A stretch of 64,000 bases of DNA from assembly GCF_014712225.1 (NCBI RefSeq), contig NZ_JACXBW010000002.1, forward strand, positions 310,001-374,000, read 5' to 3'. Positions 8,147-16,206 of the stretch are shown one piece after another (position 1 is the first letter of the stretch; each line of letters starts with the position of its first letter). A program made the translations under genes and the position numbers. Source of the DNA: Pseudarthrobacter sulfonivorans. Its GTDB lineage: Bacteria > Actinomycetota > Actinomycetes > Actinomycetales > Micrococcaceae. Below the pieces are notes generated by a model. The model ran no database searches. It saw only the letters and a list, made by a program, of their open reading frames with translations, and was not told where the DNA came from.

Positions 8147-8614
8147 GTGACGGAGAACACGCAATGGCTGGATGAGCGCGAGGCCGGAGTCTGGCGCGGA
8201 TTCCTTGAGGCGTCGCAGCAGCTGGTGGCCTCCATGGACCGCCAGCTGGTGCGGGAGTCGCAGCTCTCCGGGGCCGAATTTGCGGTACTTGTCCCACTCT
8301 CGGAGCACGCGGACGGCGTGGTTCGTGCCCGCGATCTGGGCAAGTCCCTCGGCTGGGACCGCAGCCGCCTGTCCCACCTGCTCAAGCGGATGGAAGCGAG
8401 GGGCCTGCTGGAACGGAAGAACTGTTCCTCCGATGCCCGGGGCCTGGACGTGGAGATTACCCCGGACGGCCGGACTGCCATAGAGCAGGCGGCCCCGGGT
8501 CATTTGGAGTTCGTCCGCACCCACTTCTTCGATCGGCTCACCCGCGACGAACAGGATGCCCTGGCTTCGGCGAGCCGGAAAATCATTGCCACGCTTAAGC
8601 CCGAATGCGACTAG
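8147..8614 (+). CDS. MarR-family transcriptional regulator
   Basis: The 155-residue protein has the MarR winged helix, with recognition helix and wing visible as WDRSRLSHLLKRMEARGLLERKNCSSDARGLDVEITPDG. Translation begins at GTG 8147, behind GGGAG. MarR proteins usually repress neighbouring genes and release DNA when a phenolic ligand or oxidant binds; C106 or so in the wing (KNCSSD) could serve as a redox switch, which is inference. It probably forms an operon with the luciferase-like gene 16 bp downstream, and the shared dyads suggest it also controls the FMN reductase. Confidence 0.85.
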   Translation: MTENTQWLDEREAGVWRGFLEASQQLVASMDRQLVRESQLSGAEFAVLVPLSEHADGVVRARDLGKSLGWDRSRLSHLLKRMEARGLLERKNCSSDARGLDVEITPDGRTAIEQAAPGHLEFVRTHFFDRLTRDEQDALASASRKIIATLKPECD

Positions 8615-8630
8615 TACTACAGTTTCCGGT

Positions 8631-9653
8631 GTGAAGAACATCGGATTCCTTTCCTTCGGCCATTGGACCGACCACCCGGAGTCTGGCACGCGCAACGCGT
8701 CTGACGCGCTGCTGCAGGCGATCGACCTCGCCGTCGCCGCCGAGGAGCTGGGTGCGGACGGTGCTTATTTCCGGGTCCACCACTTCGCGCAGCAATACGC
8801 CTCCCCGTTCCCGCTGCTCGCTGCGATCGGAGCACGCACAAGCCGCATTGAGATCGGTACCGGCGTGATCGACATGCGCTACGAGAACCCGCTCTACATG
8901 GCGGAGGACGCCGGCGCGGCCGACCTGATCTCGGGCGGCCGACTGCAGCTGGGCATCAGCAGGGGTTCACCCGAGCAGGTCATCGACGGGTGGCGCCACT
9001 TCGGCTTTGTCCCCGCCGAGGGCGAGTCGGACGCCGATATGGGCCGCAGGCACACCGAGCGTCTGCTTGAGGTGCTCACCGGCGAGGGTTTCGCGGCACC
9101 GAACCCCCGCCCGATGTTCCCGAACCCTCCGGGCCTGCTGCGCGTGGAGCCGCACTCAGAGGGCCTGCGCGATCGCATCTGGTGGGGTTCCGGTTCAAAC
9201 GCCACGGCCATCTGGGCGGCGAAGCTTGGCATGAACCTGCAGAGCTCCACGCTCAAGGATGACGAGAGCGGTAAGCCGTTCCATGTCCAGCAGGCTGAGC
9301 AGATCGACCTGTACCGGCAGGCCTGGAAGGAGGCGGGGCACGAGCGGGAGCCGCGTGTCTCGGTCAGCCGCAGCATCTTCGCACTGACGGACGAGCGCGA
9401 CTGGCAATACTTCGGCCGCGACCGCTACAGCTCCGACCAGGTGGGCAACATTGACGAGAAAACGCGCGCGGTTTTTGGCCGCTCCTACGCGGGTGCCCCG
9501 GACGAGCTGGCCGCGAAGCTGGCCGAGGACGAGGCGATCGCCACGGCAGACACCCTGCTGCTCACGGTCCCGAACCAGCTCGGCGTCGACTACAACGCCC
9601 ACGTCATCGAGTCGATCCTGAAGCATGTGGCGCCACAGCTCGGCTGGCGCTGA
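8631..9653 (+). CDS. LLM-class flavin-dependent monooxygenase (luciferase-like)
   Basis: The 340-residue protein starts at GTG 8631, giving VKNIGFLSFGHW, the first barrel strand of bacterial luciferase-like enzymes. The segment GADGAYFRVHHF and the ISGGRLQLGISRGSPE region are typical of the family. Enzymes of this class use reduced FMN from a separate reductase to oxygenate or oxidise a substrate, which is not known here. The FMN reductase two genes upstream is a plausible partner. A 7-bp stem follows the stop directly. Confidence 0.85.
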   Translation: MKNIGFLSFGHWTDHPESGTRNASDALLQAIDLAVAAEELGADGAYFRVHHFAQQYASPFPLLAAIGARTSRIEIGTGVIDMRYENPLYMAEDAGAADLISGGRLQLGISRGSPEQVIDGWRHFGFVPAEGESDADMGRRHTERLLEVLTGEGFAAPNPRPMFPNPPGLLRVEPHSEGLRDRIWWGSGSNATAIWAAKLGMNLQSSTLKDDESGKPFHVQQAEQIDLYRQAWKEAGHEREPRVSVSRSIFALTDERDWQYFGRDRYSSDQVGNIDEKTRAVFGRSYAGAPDELAAKLAEDEAIATADTLLLTVPNQLGVDYNAHVIESILKHVAPQLGWR

Positions 9654-9674
9654 CCGCGGCCCGAGGCGCCGCGG
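9654..9674 (+). terminator. Hairpin after the luciferase-like gene
   Basis: CCGCGGC (9654-9660) and GCCGCGG (9668-9674) form a perfect 7-bp stem immediately after the TGA, without a T-tract. It may weaken readthrough into the SDR gene. Confidence 0.4.
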
Positions 9675-9676
9675 CA

Positions 9677-9690
9677 GCCGCCGTCGTACT
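9677..9690. repeat. GCCGCCGTCGTACT intergenic repeat
   Basis: An exact copy of the 14-base core lies in the 83-bp gap between the luciferase-like and SDR genes, directly after the hairpin at 9654-9674. Confidence 0.7.
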
Positions 9691-9736
9691 CCCCCGCCAC
9701 AGGCGCCAACCACCAACCAGAGGAACCACGCACACG

Positions 9737-10498
9737 ATGGATCTACACCTGCAGGGAAAGACAGCCCTGATCACCGGCGCTTCACAGGGGATCGGCCGGG
9801 AAACAGCCCTGGTGCTGGCGGAGGAGGGCTGCAACCTTGTCCTGGTCAGCCGCGACGCCCATCGCCTGAACGACCTCGCCGAGACCATCCGCTCACAGCA
9901 CGGCGTCTCTGTCAGTGTCGTGGCTGCAGACCTGTCCTCGACTGTCGAAGTGGAACGTGTGGCCGCCAGCGTGGACGGCATCGACGTGCTCGTGAACAAT
10001 GCCGGCGCCATTCCGCCCGGAACCCTGCAGGAGATTGACGACCGCCAGTGGCGGGACGCCTGGGACCTCAAGGTCTTCGGCTATATCAACCTGACCCGCT
10101 CCCTGTACGCAAACCTCAAGGCGCGGCAGGGCGTCGTCGTGAACATCATCGGCGCCGGCGGCGAGTCCTTCAACCCGGGCTACATCGCCGGGGCTGCGGG
10201 CAACGCGGGCCTCATGGCCTTCACCCGCGCCCTCGGAAAGTCAGCCGCCGGGGACCGGATGCGGGTGGTCGGCATCAATCCCGGGCCCGTGTCCACGGCC
10301 CGGAATGAAACGATGCTCCGGAACAGGGCCCAGGCGGACTTCGGTGACGAGAACCGGTGGGCGGAACTCAACGCGGCACTGCCCTACGGACGGTCCGCCA
10401 CCCCTGGGGAAATCGCCAGCGCCGTCGCGTTCCTGGCATCCTCCCGGTCCGGCTACACCAACGGAACCATCCTGACCATCGACGGCGGCCCCGCCTAG
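9737..10498 (+). CDS. SDR-family protein with atypical active site
   Basis: The protein has 253 residues, a classical SDR length. The cofactor loop TGASQGIG (13-20) and LVNNAGA (85-91) are intact, so NAD(P) binding is likely. The catalytic region reads VVNIIGAGGESFNPGYIAGAAGN: Tyr149 is present but the position four residues later, normally lysine, is Ala153, and no serine sits in the usual place about 13 residues before the tyrosine. The C-terminus GTILTIDGGPA is normal. This may be a non-redox or differently acting SDR subfamily and not a decaying gene, since the frame and fold are intact. Confidence 0.8.
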   Translation: MDLHLQGKTALITGASQGIGRETALVLAEEGCNLVLVSRDAHRLNDLAETIRSQHGVSVSVVAADLSSTVEVERVAASVDGIDVLVNNAGAIPPGTLQEIDDRQWRDAWDLKVFGYINLTRSLYANLKARQGVVVNIIGAGGESFNPGYIAGAAGNAGLMAFTRALGKSAAGDRMRVVGINPGPVSTARNETMLRNRAQADFGDENRWAELNAALPYGRSATPGEIASAVAFLASSRSGYTNGTILTIDGGPA

Positions 10499-10535
10499 CG
10501 AAAGCTCCGGACGGGCCGGACAAAAAAGCCGCCAC

Positions 10536-10602
10536 AGAGATTGGGGGGTCGATCGGAGACTGACGATTTCAGCGGCGATTCGACGACGTCCAAGGCTACG
10601 GC
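10536..10602. repeat. Copy B of the duplicated 67-bp sequence
   Basis: It lies between the convergent ends of the SDR (10498) and MHS permease (10634) genes and matches 5154-5219. It is followed by TTGTCAGGCTACAGG (10610-10624), also mirrored near copy A. No coding potential is evident. Confidence 0.6.
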
Positions 10603-10633
10603 AGAGGACATTGTCAGGCTACAGGTGCACGCC

Positions 10634-12148
10634 TCACCGCTCCCCCGCCCTGCGTTCGGGTTCCGAGTGCGCCGCCTTGGCGGCCTCATAGCCGGTGCCG
10701 AAGGGCAGCGTGGCCATGTCCAGCATGGGGTTATCGTCCTGGGTTGCCACGAGTTCGCGGGCGGCTTCCTCCGAGTCCACGCTGGGCATGGACCCGGGCA
10801 GGTGCTTCCGCGCGGATTCGGGCAGGAAGTAGATGGTGACGGCGGCGATCGCCGAGGTGGCCATGAGGTAGTACGCGGGCATCAGGTCGTTGCCCGTCAG
10901 CTGGATCAGGCTCGCAATAATGAACGGGGTGGTGCCGCCGAAAATGGCCACGGCGAAGTTGTAGGTGATGCCCATGGCACCGTAGCGGTGGGCCGTGGGG
11001 AACAGTGCCGGCAGCGCCGAGGCGAGATTGGCAACGTAGAACGTGACAGGGAAGGCCACCAGGGCCAGTCCGGTGATGGTGGCCGGGATGGTTCCGATGG
11101 AGATCAGAATGAACGCGGGGAGCGACAGAACCACCGTGCTGGTGGCACCGATCCACAGCACGGGGCGCCGGCCAATGCGGTCCGAGAGATGACCGGTCAG
11201 TGGAATGCACAGGGACATGACCACCAGGACCGGGATGGTCAGGAGGGTTCCGTGGATCTCGTCGTATCCCTTGTTGGTGGTCAGATAGGTGGGCATGTAC
11301 GACGTGAGGGCGTAGCCCACAGTATTGGCCGCGGCCACGAGGATCATGGCCAGCACTATCCTCTGCCAGTAGGCCTTGAAAATAGCCACCGGGCCCATGG
11401 GGCCGAGCACCTCTCCCGTTTCGGGGTGCCTGGCGATTTGTGCCTCCGCCTCGAGTGTTGCCTGAAACGCGGGCGATTCCTCGATTTTCATCCGGAAATA
11501 GATGGCGATGATGCCGAGGGGCCCGGCGATCAGGAACGGAATGCGCCAGCCCCAGGCCTCCATCCCGGCCTGGCCCAGGGTCAACTGGAGGACCGACACC
11601 AGACCGGCACCCAGGGCAAAGCCCAGGTAGCTGCCCATGTCCAGGAAGCTGGCGAAAAAGCCGCGGCGGTGGTCCGGGGAGTGTTCACAGACGAAGGTCG
11701 TGGCGCCGGCGTACTCTCCGCCGGTGGAAAAGCCCTGCACCAGCTTGGTGACCACCAGCAGCACGGCGGCCCAGATGCCCAGCACCGTGTACCCCGGGAG
11801 CAGACCGACGGCGAAGGTCGCCGCGGCCATGAGCATCAGGGTCATGGCCAGGACCTTCTGGCGGCCGATCTTGTCGCCTAGCCAGCCGAAAAAGACACCG
11901 CCCAGGGGGCGGGCGATAAACGTTGCTCCGAAGGTTCCCAGCAGGAAGAGGTTCTGCACGGCTTTGTCTGCTTCGGGCAGGAACACGGGCCCCATGGTGG
12001 TGATCAGATAACCGAACACCCCCACGTCGTACCATTCCATGGTGTTGCCCACGATCGTCCCGCCGAGCGCTTTCCTGAGGGTCCGGTGGTTAACAACATT
12101 GACGTCTGAAACACGGAGCCGGCGTTTTTTGAGTGGTTGCTGGGTCAT
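10634..12148 (-). CDS. MFS transporter, metabolite:H+ symporter (MHS/ProP-like) family
   Basis: The protein has 504 residues. The start MTQQPLKKRR follows GGGG by about 8 bases; the longer frame to 12262 is not supported. KALGGTIVGNTMEWYDVGVFGYL is the MHS first-helix signature, and FGWLGDKIGRQKVLAM is the MFS loop 2-3 motif. Known relatives import proline, betaine, shikimate, alpha-ketoglutarate or citrate with protons. About twelve membrane segments are visible, with a hydrophilic C-tail of about 60 residues. No catabolic neighbour hints at the substrate. Confidence 0.9.
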   Translation of the reverse strand: MTQQPLKKRRLRVSDVNVVNHRTLRKALGGTIVGNTMEWYDVGVFGYLITTMGPVFLPEADKAVQNLFLLGTFGATFIARPLGGVFFGWLGDKIGRQKVLAMTLMLMAAATFAVGLLPGYTVLGIWAAVLLVVTKLVQGFSTGGEYAGATTFVCEHSPDHRRGFFASFLDMGSYLGFALGAGLVSVLQLTLGQAGMEAWGWRIPFLIAGPLGIIAIYFRMKIEESPAFQATLEAEAQIARHPETGEVLGPMGPVAIFKAYWQRIVLAMILVAAANTVGYALTSYMPTYLTTNKGYDEIHGTLLTIPVLVVMSLCIPLTGHLSDRIGRRPVLWIGATSTVVLSLPAFILISIGTIPATITGLALVAFPVTFYVANLASALPALFPTAHRYGAMGITYNFAVAIFGGTTPFIIASLIQLTGNDLMPAYYLMATSAIAAVTIYFLPESARKHLPGSMPSVDSEEAARELVATQDDNPMLDMATLPFGTGYEAAKAAHSEPERRAGER

Positions 12149-12296
12149 GCTTGCCCCACCGCCAAACGGAAGTGGCCCATCAGCTGGCACACAGACACTT
12201 TGGTTCCTCCGATGGAGGTCATTTGTGCTACTCCGACCATTTTGGCACCGGCGCCCGGGCACAGCAATGACGTCCGGTGATTCTCCGGGGAAAGTG

Positions 12297-12333
12297 CGAC
12301 GGCGGCACCCATCCCGGGTGCCGCCGTCGTACT
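12297..12333. repeat. Long perfect hairpin of the GCCGCCGTCGTACT family
   Basis: CGACGGCGGCACCC (12297-12310) and GGGTGCCGCCGTCG (12316-12329) make a perfect 14-bp stem with a five-base loop; the exact core is at 12320-12333. It starts a few bases after the stop of the minus-strand gene at 12337, so it is well placed as a factor-assisted terminator or mRNA 3'-end stabiliser. Confidence 0.75.
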
Positions 12334-12336
12334 CCC

Positions 12337-13008
12337 CTACTCCGGGGAGTGCGGTGCGTTCAGTTCGCCGGCAATCTTCACTTCCAGCGCCGCTAGCGTG
12401 GCCTCGGGCAGGACGATGAGACCGTCCAGTTCCCGCCGGGCGCGCTTGTACGCGGTTTGCCGTTCGGCAGGAGTCGCGGCATTGTCGGCGGCGATGTTGA
12501 GCAGCTTCCTGGCCGTCGACAGGCGCTGGCGTTCCAGCTCCGTGAAGTTGTGGTCCTTGATCCGCATGGCTTCGCGCTCCGCGACGTCGAATGCCAGCTC
12601 AAAGCCGTGAACCGCTGTCCGGTACTCGGCCAGCCCGGCCGCCGTCGTAATGTCGGCGGGGGCGGCAGGCCGCAAACCGTCCGCCGCTTTCTTCGCCCGG
12701 AGAAACGCGACAGTGAGAGGTTCCCGAACATCCGTCATGACCGGGAAGTCGATCAGTTTCCCGACGTCGAGCTCGTAGTCCAGCCACCGCCGGTTCACGG
12801 CATCGTGTGCTGCCATCAGTGCGGCGACCTGGGCCTGGCTGGCGTGTTCCGCCTGCACTGCCTGGTTCTTGAGCTTGTACAGCTCCATGCGGCGGCGGTG
12901 CCGGCGTTCGCTGGCCTTGGACCACGACCTTGCCCACCCTCCGGCGATTCCGCTGAGGGGGAAGGCGAGCCACCAGTAGTGGCGAAGGAAGTCAAAGAAT
13001 TGGTCCAC
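12337..13008 (-). CDS. Hypothetical single-pass membrane protein with coiled coil
   Basis: The 223-residue protein has one N-terminal membrane segment (about residues 8-26, YWWLAFPLSGIAGGWA) followed by a basic stretch ASERRHRRRMELYKLK. The long charged helical region is rich in Ala, Glu and Arg and probably forms a coiled coil. GTG 13008 is preceded by GGGAGG at 8 bases. No family function is recognised; similar anchored helical proteins occur in related genera. It lies downstream of the ECF42 sigma gene on the same strand, separated by a GC-rich repeat. Confidence 0.7.
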   Translation of the reverse strand: MDQFFDFLRHYWWLAFPLSGIAGGWARSWSKASERRHRRRMELYKLKNQAVQAEHASQAQVAALMAAHDAVNRRWLDYELDVGKLIDFPVMTDVREPLTVAFLRAKKAADGLRPAAPADITTAAGLAEYRTAVHGFELAFDVAEREAMRIKDHNFTELERQRLSTARKLLNIAADNAATPAERQTAYKRARRELDGLIVLPEATLAALEVKIAGELNAPHSPE

Positions 13009-13050
13009 GGACTCATCCTCCCACCGGCCCCGGCGGACCCCAAGGGGAGA

Positions 13051-13064
13051 GCCGCCGTCGTACT
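13051..13064. repeat. GCCGCCGTCGTACT intergenic repeat
   Basis: An exact copy of the core lies between the sigma-factor stop (13097) and the start of the membrane protein gene (13008). Confidence 0.7.
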
Positions 13065-13096
13065 CCCCGCGACAGTGGCGGTTGATCCTGGCCGGC

Positions 13097-14350
13097 TCAA
13101 CCTGCCAGTTCGTTCAGGCGGGTCCGGAGGTAGCGCCGTTCGGTTTCATTGTCGGTCAGGATCAGTGCCTCCTCGAAGGCGACCCGGGCTTCGCCCGGAC
13201 GGCCCAGCCGGGTCAGGAAGTCGGCTCGTGCGGCGGCCAGATAAGGGTAGCGGGCCAGCTGGGGCTCGGCTCCGAGCGCGTCCAGCCCGGCCAGTCCTTC
13301 CGCCGGGCCCACGGCGAAGCCGAGTGCTATGGCCCGGTTGAGTTGAATAACGGGAGAGGGCCACGTCTCCATCAGCACGTCGTAGAGCCCCAGGATCTCC
13401 TGCCAGTCAGTGCCTGACCACGACTCGCTCTCGTCATGGACGGCCGCGATTGCCGCCATGACTGCGAAGCGGCCCGGCGGCCGCGCATGTAACGCCTCGC
13501 GCAGGAGCGCCACCCCCTCCCCGATGGCCTGCCGGTTCCATTTGGACCGGTCCTGGTCCTCCATCAGCACGAGTTCACGGTGCTCATCGAGCCGGGCTTC
13601 CCTTCGTGCGTCAGTGAGCACCACGAGCGCCAGGAGTCCGGCGACGTCGCGGTCGGCGGGAAGCAGGACCCGGAGCATCCTAGCCAGCTCAAGGCCGCGT
13701 TCCGCGAGATCACGGCGCATCAGGTCCGCTCCTGACGGGGCACTGTGCCCGGTGGTGTACACGAGGTAGACGACGGACAGCACGCCGTCGACGCGCTCGT
13801 GCAGCTCGGACGCCGACGGCACACGGTACGGGATGTGCGCGGCCGCTATCTTCTTCTTCGCCCGCGTGATCCGCGCCGCCATCGTGGCCTCGGGCAGCAG
13901 AAACGCCCGCGCCACATCCGCCGTGGACAGGCCACAGAGGAGCCGAAGCGTCAGGGCGACCTGGGCGTCCAACGCCAGGGCAGGATGGCAGCAGGTGAAG
14001 ATCAGCCGGAGCCGGTCATCGGGAATGTCTTCCGGGTCCCGGTCCGGCTCATCGTCTATGTACACCTCCGGGTCGAGAAGCTTGGGGAGCGCGCGCTGCG
14101 CGGTCGCGGCCCGGCGACGCATGTCCAGGGCCCGCCGGCGCGCGGTCACGGTGAGCCACGCGCCAGGGTTCTTGGGAATGCCGCGCGGACCCCACGTGGA
14201 CAATGCACTGGCGTACGCGTCCTGGACGGCTTCCTCGGCGGTGTCGATATCACCGCTGACACGGACGGTGGCCGCCAGCACGAAGGCCCACTCCCTGCGG
14301 TGCGCATCGGCAACCGCGGCAGCAACCTCCGAGCTGGCGGGCCGCGGCAT
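13097..14350 (-). CDS. ECF42-group RNA polymerase sigma factor
   Basis: The protein has 417 residues, much longer than a minimal ECF sigma factor. Sigma region 2 is AEEAVQDAYASALSTWGPRGIPKNPGAWLTVTARRRALD. Region 4 is TCCHPALALDAQVALTLRLLCGLSTADVARAFLLPEATMAARITRAKKKI. The C-terminal 200 residues form the TPR-like extension typical of ECF42, which is required for activity in studied members. No anti-sigma gene is nearby. The start ATG overlaps the stop of the YCII gene, so the two are translationally coupled, the standard ECF42 arrangement. Confidence 0.92.
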   Translation of the reverse strand: MPRPASSEVAAAVADAHRREWAFVLAATVRVSGDIDTAEEAVQDAYASALSTWGPRGIPKNPGAWLTVTARRRALDMRRRAATAQRALPKLLDPEVYIDDEPDRDPEDIPDDRLRLIFTCCHPALALDAQVALTLRLLCGLSTADVARAFLLPEATMAARITRAKKKIAAAHIPYRVPSASELHERVDGVLSVVYLVYTTGHSAPSGADLMRRDLAERGLELARMLRVLLPADRDVAGLLALVVLTDARREARLDEHRELVLMEDQDRSKWNRQAIGEGVALLREALHARPPGRFAVMAAIAAVHDESESWSGTDWQEILGLYDVLMETWPSPVIQLNRAIALGFAVGPAEGLAGLDALGAEPQLARYPYLAAARADFLTRLGRPGEARVAFEEALILTDNETERRYLRTRLNELAG

Positions 14351-14682
14351 CAGCTGACCATTCGCACGGGCCGGACCTCTACCCCGATGCCGGCGGGAAC
14401 CTCCTTGGCGATCTCCAGCGCCTCATCAAGGTCTGAGGCCTCGATCAGGTAGTAGCCGCCCAGCGTTTCCTTCGACTCGGCGAAAGGACCGTCCGTCACC
14501 GAGAACCCGCCGGCTCCGTCGCGGCGGATGGACGTCGCCGTCGAGGGCGGCTGCAGTGCGGCACCGTTGAGCAGGAACGCGCCACGGCGCTGCTGGAACT
14601 CCTGGTAGGGGGCGCTCATGGACTCGCCCTCGGATTGTTTCGCCGCTTCATCCTGGAAGATCAGGACCAGGTACTTTGACAT
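14350..14682 (-). CDS. YCII-related (DGPF-domain) protein, ECF42 partner
   Basis: The 110-residue protein carries the DGPF motif (64-67, VTDGPFAESKETLGGYYLIE) that defines the family usually found beside ECF42 sigma factors. Its biochemical role is not known; YCII folds resemble small ferredoxin-like enzymes. AAGGAG precedes ATG 14682 at good spacing. It is the first gene of a two-gene operon with the sigma factor, and an ECF42-like promoter sits about 100 bp upstream. Confidence 0.9.
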   Translation of the reverse strand: MSKYLVLIFQDEAAKQSEGESMSAPYQEFQQRRGAFLLNGAALQPPSTATSIRRDGAGGFSVTDGPFAESKETLGGYYLIEASDLDEALEIAKEVPAGIGVEVRPVRMVS

Positions 14683-14783
14683 TTTCGTACTCCTTCGTGG
14701 TAACTCTGCTTTGGGCTTTCACTGCATCGACGCCGAAGACCTCGCCGTCACCAGGGCCGTTAATACTGGCCCTTACTCATACG

Positions 14784-14810
14784 ACGCCCGCCGGAAGCTT
14801 AGATCGACAA
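14784..14810 (-). promoter_or_regulatory. ECF42-type promoter
   Basis: On the minus strand TGTCGA (14805-14810) is followed after 17 bases by CGTC (14784-14787). Published ECF42 target promoters have TGTCGA at -35 and a CGA/TC-type -10, as I recall them. The match upstream of the YCII-sigma operon supports autoregulation. Confidence 0.6.
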
Positions 14811-14897
14811 CTACGACCAGAATTCCAAAAAAGGCCACACCATGCCAAGGTTTTCTGCGGGACCCGCGGGAACGCAGCTGCCCGCCACCCCACGCGC

Positions 14898-15770
14898 TCA
14901 TTCCCGGTGCCAGTGCGGGGGCATCACCAGATCCGCGGGCAGCCGGGTTGCGCGGCTGCCGGTGGCGGCGTTGAGCTGCGGCTGCGTCAGATACAGGGAC
15001 GCCGACAGGTCGGCGCCCCCAAGCCGCGCGTCCCGGAGGTCCGCGCCGAGCAGGTCCGCACCCGAGAAGTCACTGTCGCGCAGATCAGCCGCAATCAGGT
15101 AAGCCCCTCTGAGGTCCGCCCCGCACAGCCGGCGGCCCCTGAGATTGACGCCCATGAGGTCCGCTCCGGGCCCCAGCCCGGCATCCAGGTGATCACCGCC
15201 CGCGGCAAAGTAGGACGCCCGGACTTCCGCGCTGACTTCCATCAGCGTTGACCTCACCTGGGCGTGAAGATCCTGGACGTCCAGCGCGAGCAGTTGCTGC
15301 AGCCCGCCGTCGACCGCCCGCCCGATGGTGGCGCCAAGTTCCATGGCACGGTGGGCGACGTCGGGATCGAACGTCCGACGCCGGGCCTCGGCCAGGTACC
15401 AGAGCATCTCGTGCAGCTGCCGCACGGCTTTGAACGCGGCAAACATCTGGTCTTTGGCGCCAGGGTCCTCCCGCCAGCTCGTCCCGCCGAAGAGCCCCTG
15501 GGACACTTTTTGGCCGGCGCCGAAGCAGTCAAAGACCGTGCAGCCGCGGAAGCCCCTCGGGCGCAGGCTGGTGTGGATGGTGCAGGAGAAGTCGGGGGCA
15601 AGGTTCTGGCAGGGCGCGCCTGCGGGTTTGTCGAGCGCAAAGTCCGCGGACCGTGAGAACCCGAAGGCTGTGCAGCAGAGGGCAAAGCAGTTGCCGCAGT
15701 CAGGGCGCAGGGACTGCCGGTCAAGGGCAGGCGACAAGGGTGCGGAGGGGTTGGCTGAATTCGTTTGCAT
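14898..15770 (-). CDS. Pentapeptide-repeat protein with Cys-rich N-terminal domain
   Basis: The protein has 290 residues. The first 90 hold eight cysteines (C25, C28, C32, C33, C54, C63, C77, C82) in a CxxCxxxCC...C pattern resembling YkgJ-type metal or Fe-S binding domains. Residues about 205-255 contain roughly ten A(D/N)LRG pentapeptide repeats, for example GVNLRGRRLCGADLRGAYL, which would build a right-handed beta helix. Qnr-type gyrase mimics share the repeat, but their full-length helix is longer. The function is unknown. A GGAAG precedes ATG 15770. Confidence 0.8.
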   Translation of the reverse strand: MQTNSANPSAPLSPALDRQSLRPDCGNCFALCCTAFGFSRSADFALDKPAGAPCQNLAPDFSCTIHTSLRPRGFRGCTVFDCFGAGQKVSQGLFGGTSWREDPGAKDQMFAAFKAVRQLHEMLWYLAEARRRTFDPDVAHRAMELGATIGRAVDGGLQQLLALDVQDLHAQVRSTLMEVSAEVRASYFAAGGDHLDAGLGPGADLMGVNLRGRRLCGADLRGAYLIAADLRDSDFSGADLLGADLRDARLGGADLSASLYLTQPQLNAATGSRATRLPADLVMPPHWHRE

Positions 15771-16206
15771 GTGATCTTCCAGTGGTGAATTCGGGATGGA
15801 GGCCGGGGATCGGGGAACTCCAAAGGGAGCTCCCCTCGCGGGCCCACAGCATCACGGCCCTCGGCGGAGCGAATTGGAATCGCTGAAGGGTTCTGGGTCA
15901 CAGAGAAGAATAAGAAGTCACTGGCCTCAGATTACTCTCCTATCCGTCGCGCCGTGGAAGCGGCCTGCGGCTGAGAGCACATCGGGGGGCGTAGGTTTCC
16001 GTTAATTACGACGGCGGCACTCGACTTCGTATTCTGTCCCACCGCTACCGGCGGCGGGGCGCGGAACTGAAGCCCCGCCGTCGTCATTCCCCGACCGCGC
16101 CCGCCGCATTCACTTTGTACGGATAGACTTCCGGAGATTTCCGGGTCCGCTGACGAGTTGCAGTCTGTATCACCGGCCCGGCGGCGGGCACAACTATGGG
16201 GGACAA
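15771..16206. other. 436-bp intergenic region between divergent genes
   Basis: No protein-coding frame with convincing codon use is present. It must hold promoters for the pentapeptide gene and the DUF6308-like gene. The right half contains the inverted pair of GC-rich repeats at 16005-16084, and the left half is featureless to the eye. Confidence 0.6.
16005..16084. repeat. Inverted pair of the GCCGCCGTCGT repeat
   Basis: ACGACGGCGG (16008-16017) and CCGCCGTCGT (16075-16084) are inverted copies separated by 57 bp, with a small internal CCGCTACCGGCGG dyad. The layout recalls paired REP elements. Confidence 0.6.

Noticed and set aside
9737..10498. The SDR as a decaying pseudogene
   Set aside because: The frame is intact, cofactor motifs are preserved and codon use is normal, so loss of two catalytic residues alone does not show decay.
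10541..11881. A 446-codon plus-strand frame antisense to the MHS permease
   Set aside because: Gly/His/Gln-rich composition and exact antisense overlap with a clear transporter show it is not a gene.
12639..12662. GCCGCCGTCGTAATGTC inside the 12337-13008 gene, matching the hairpin at 18247
   Set aside because: It encodes an ordinary TTAAG-type segment of the protein and lacks the inverted arm, so I treat it as a codon-driven coincidence. Similar short matches occur in other genes.
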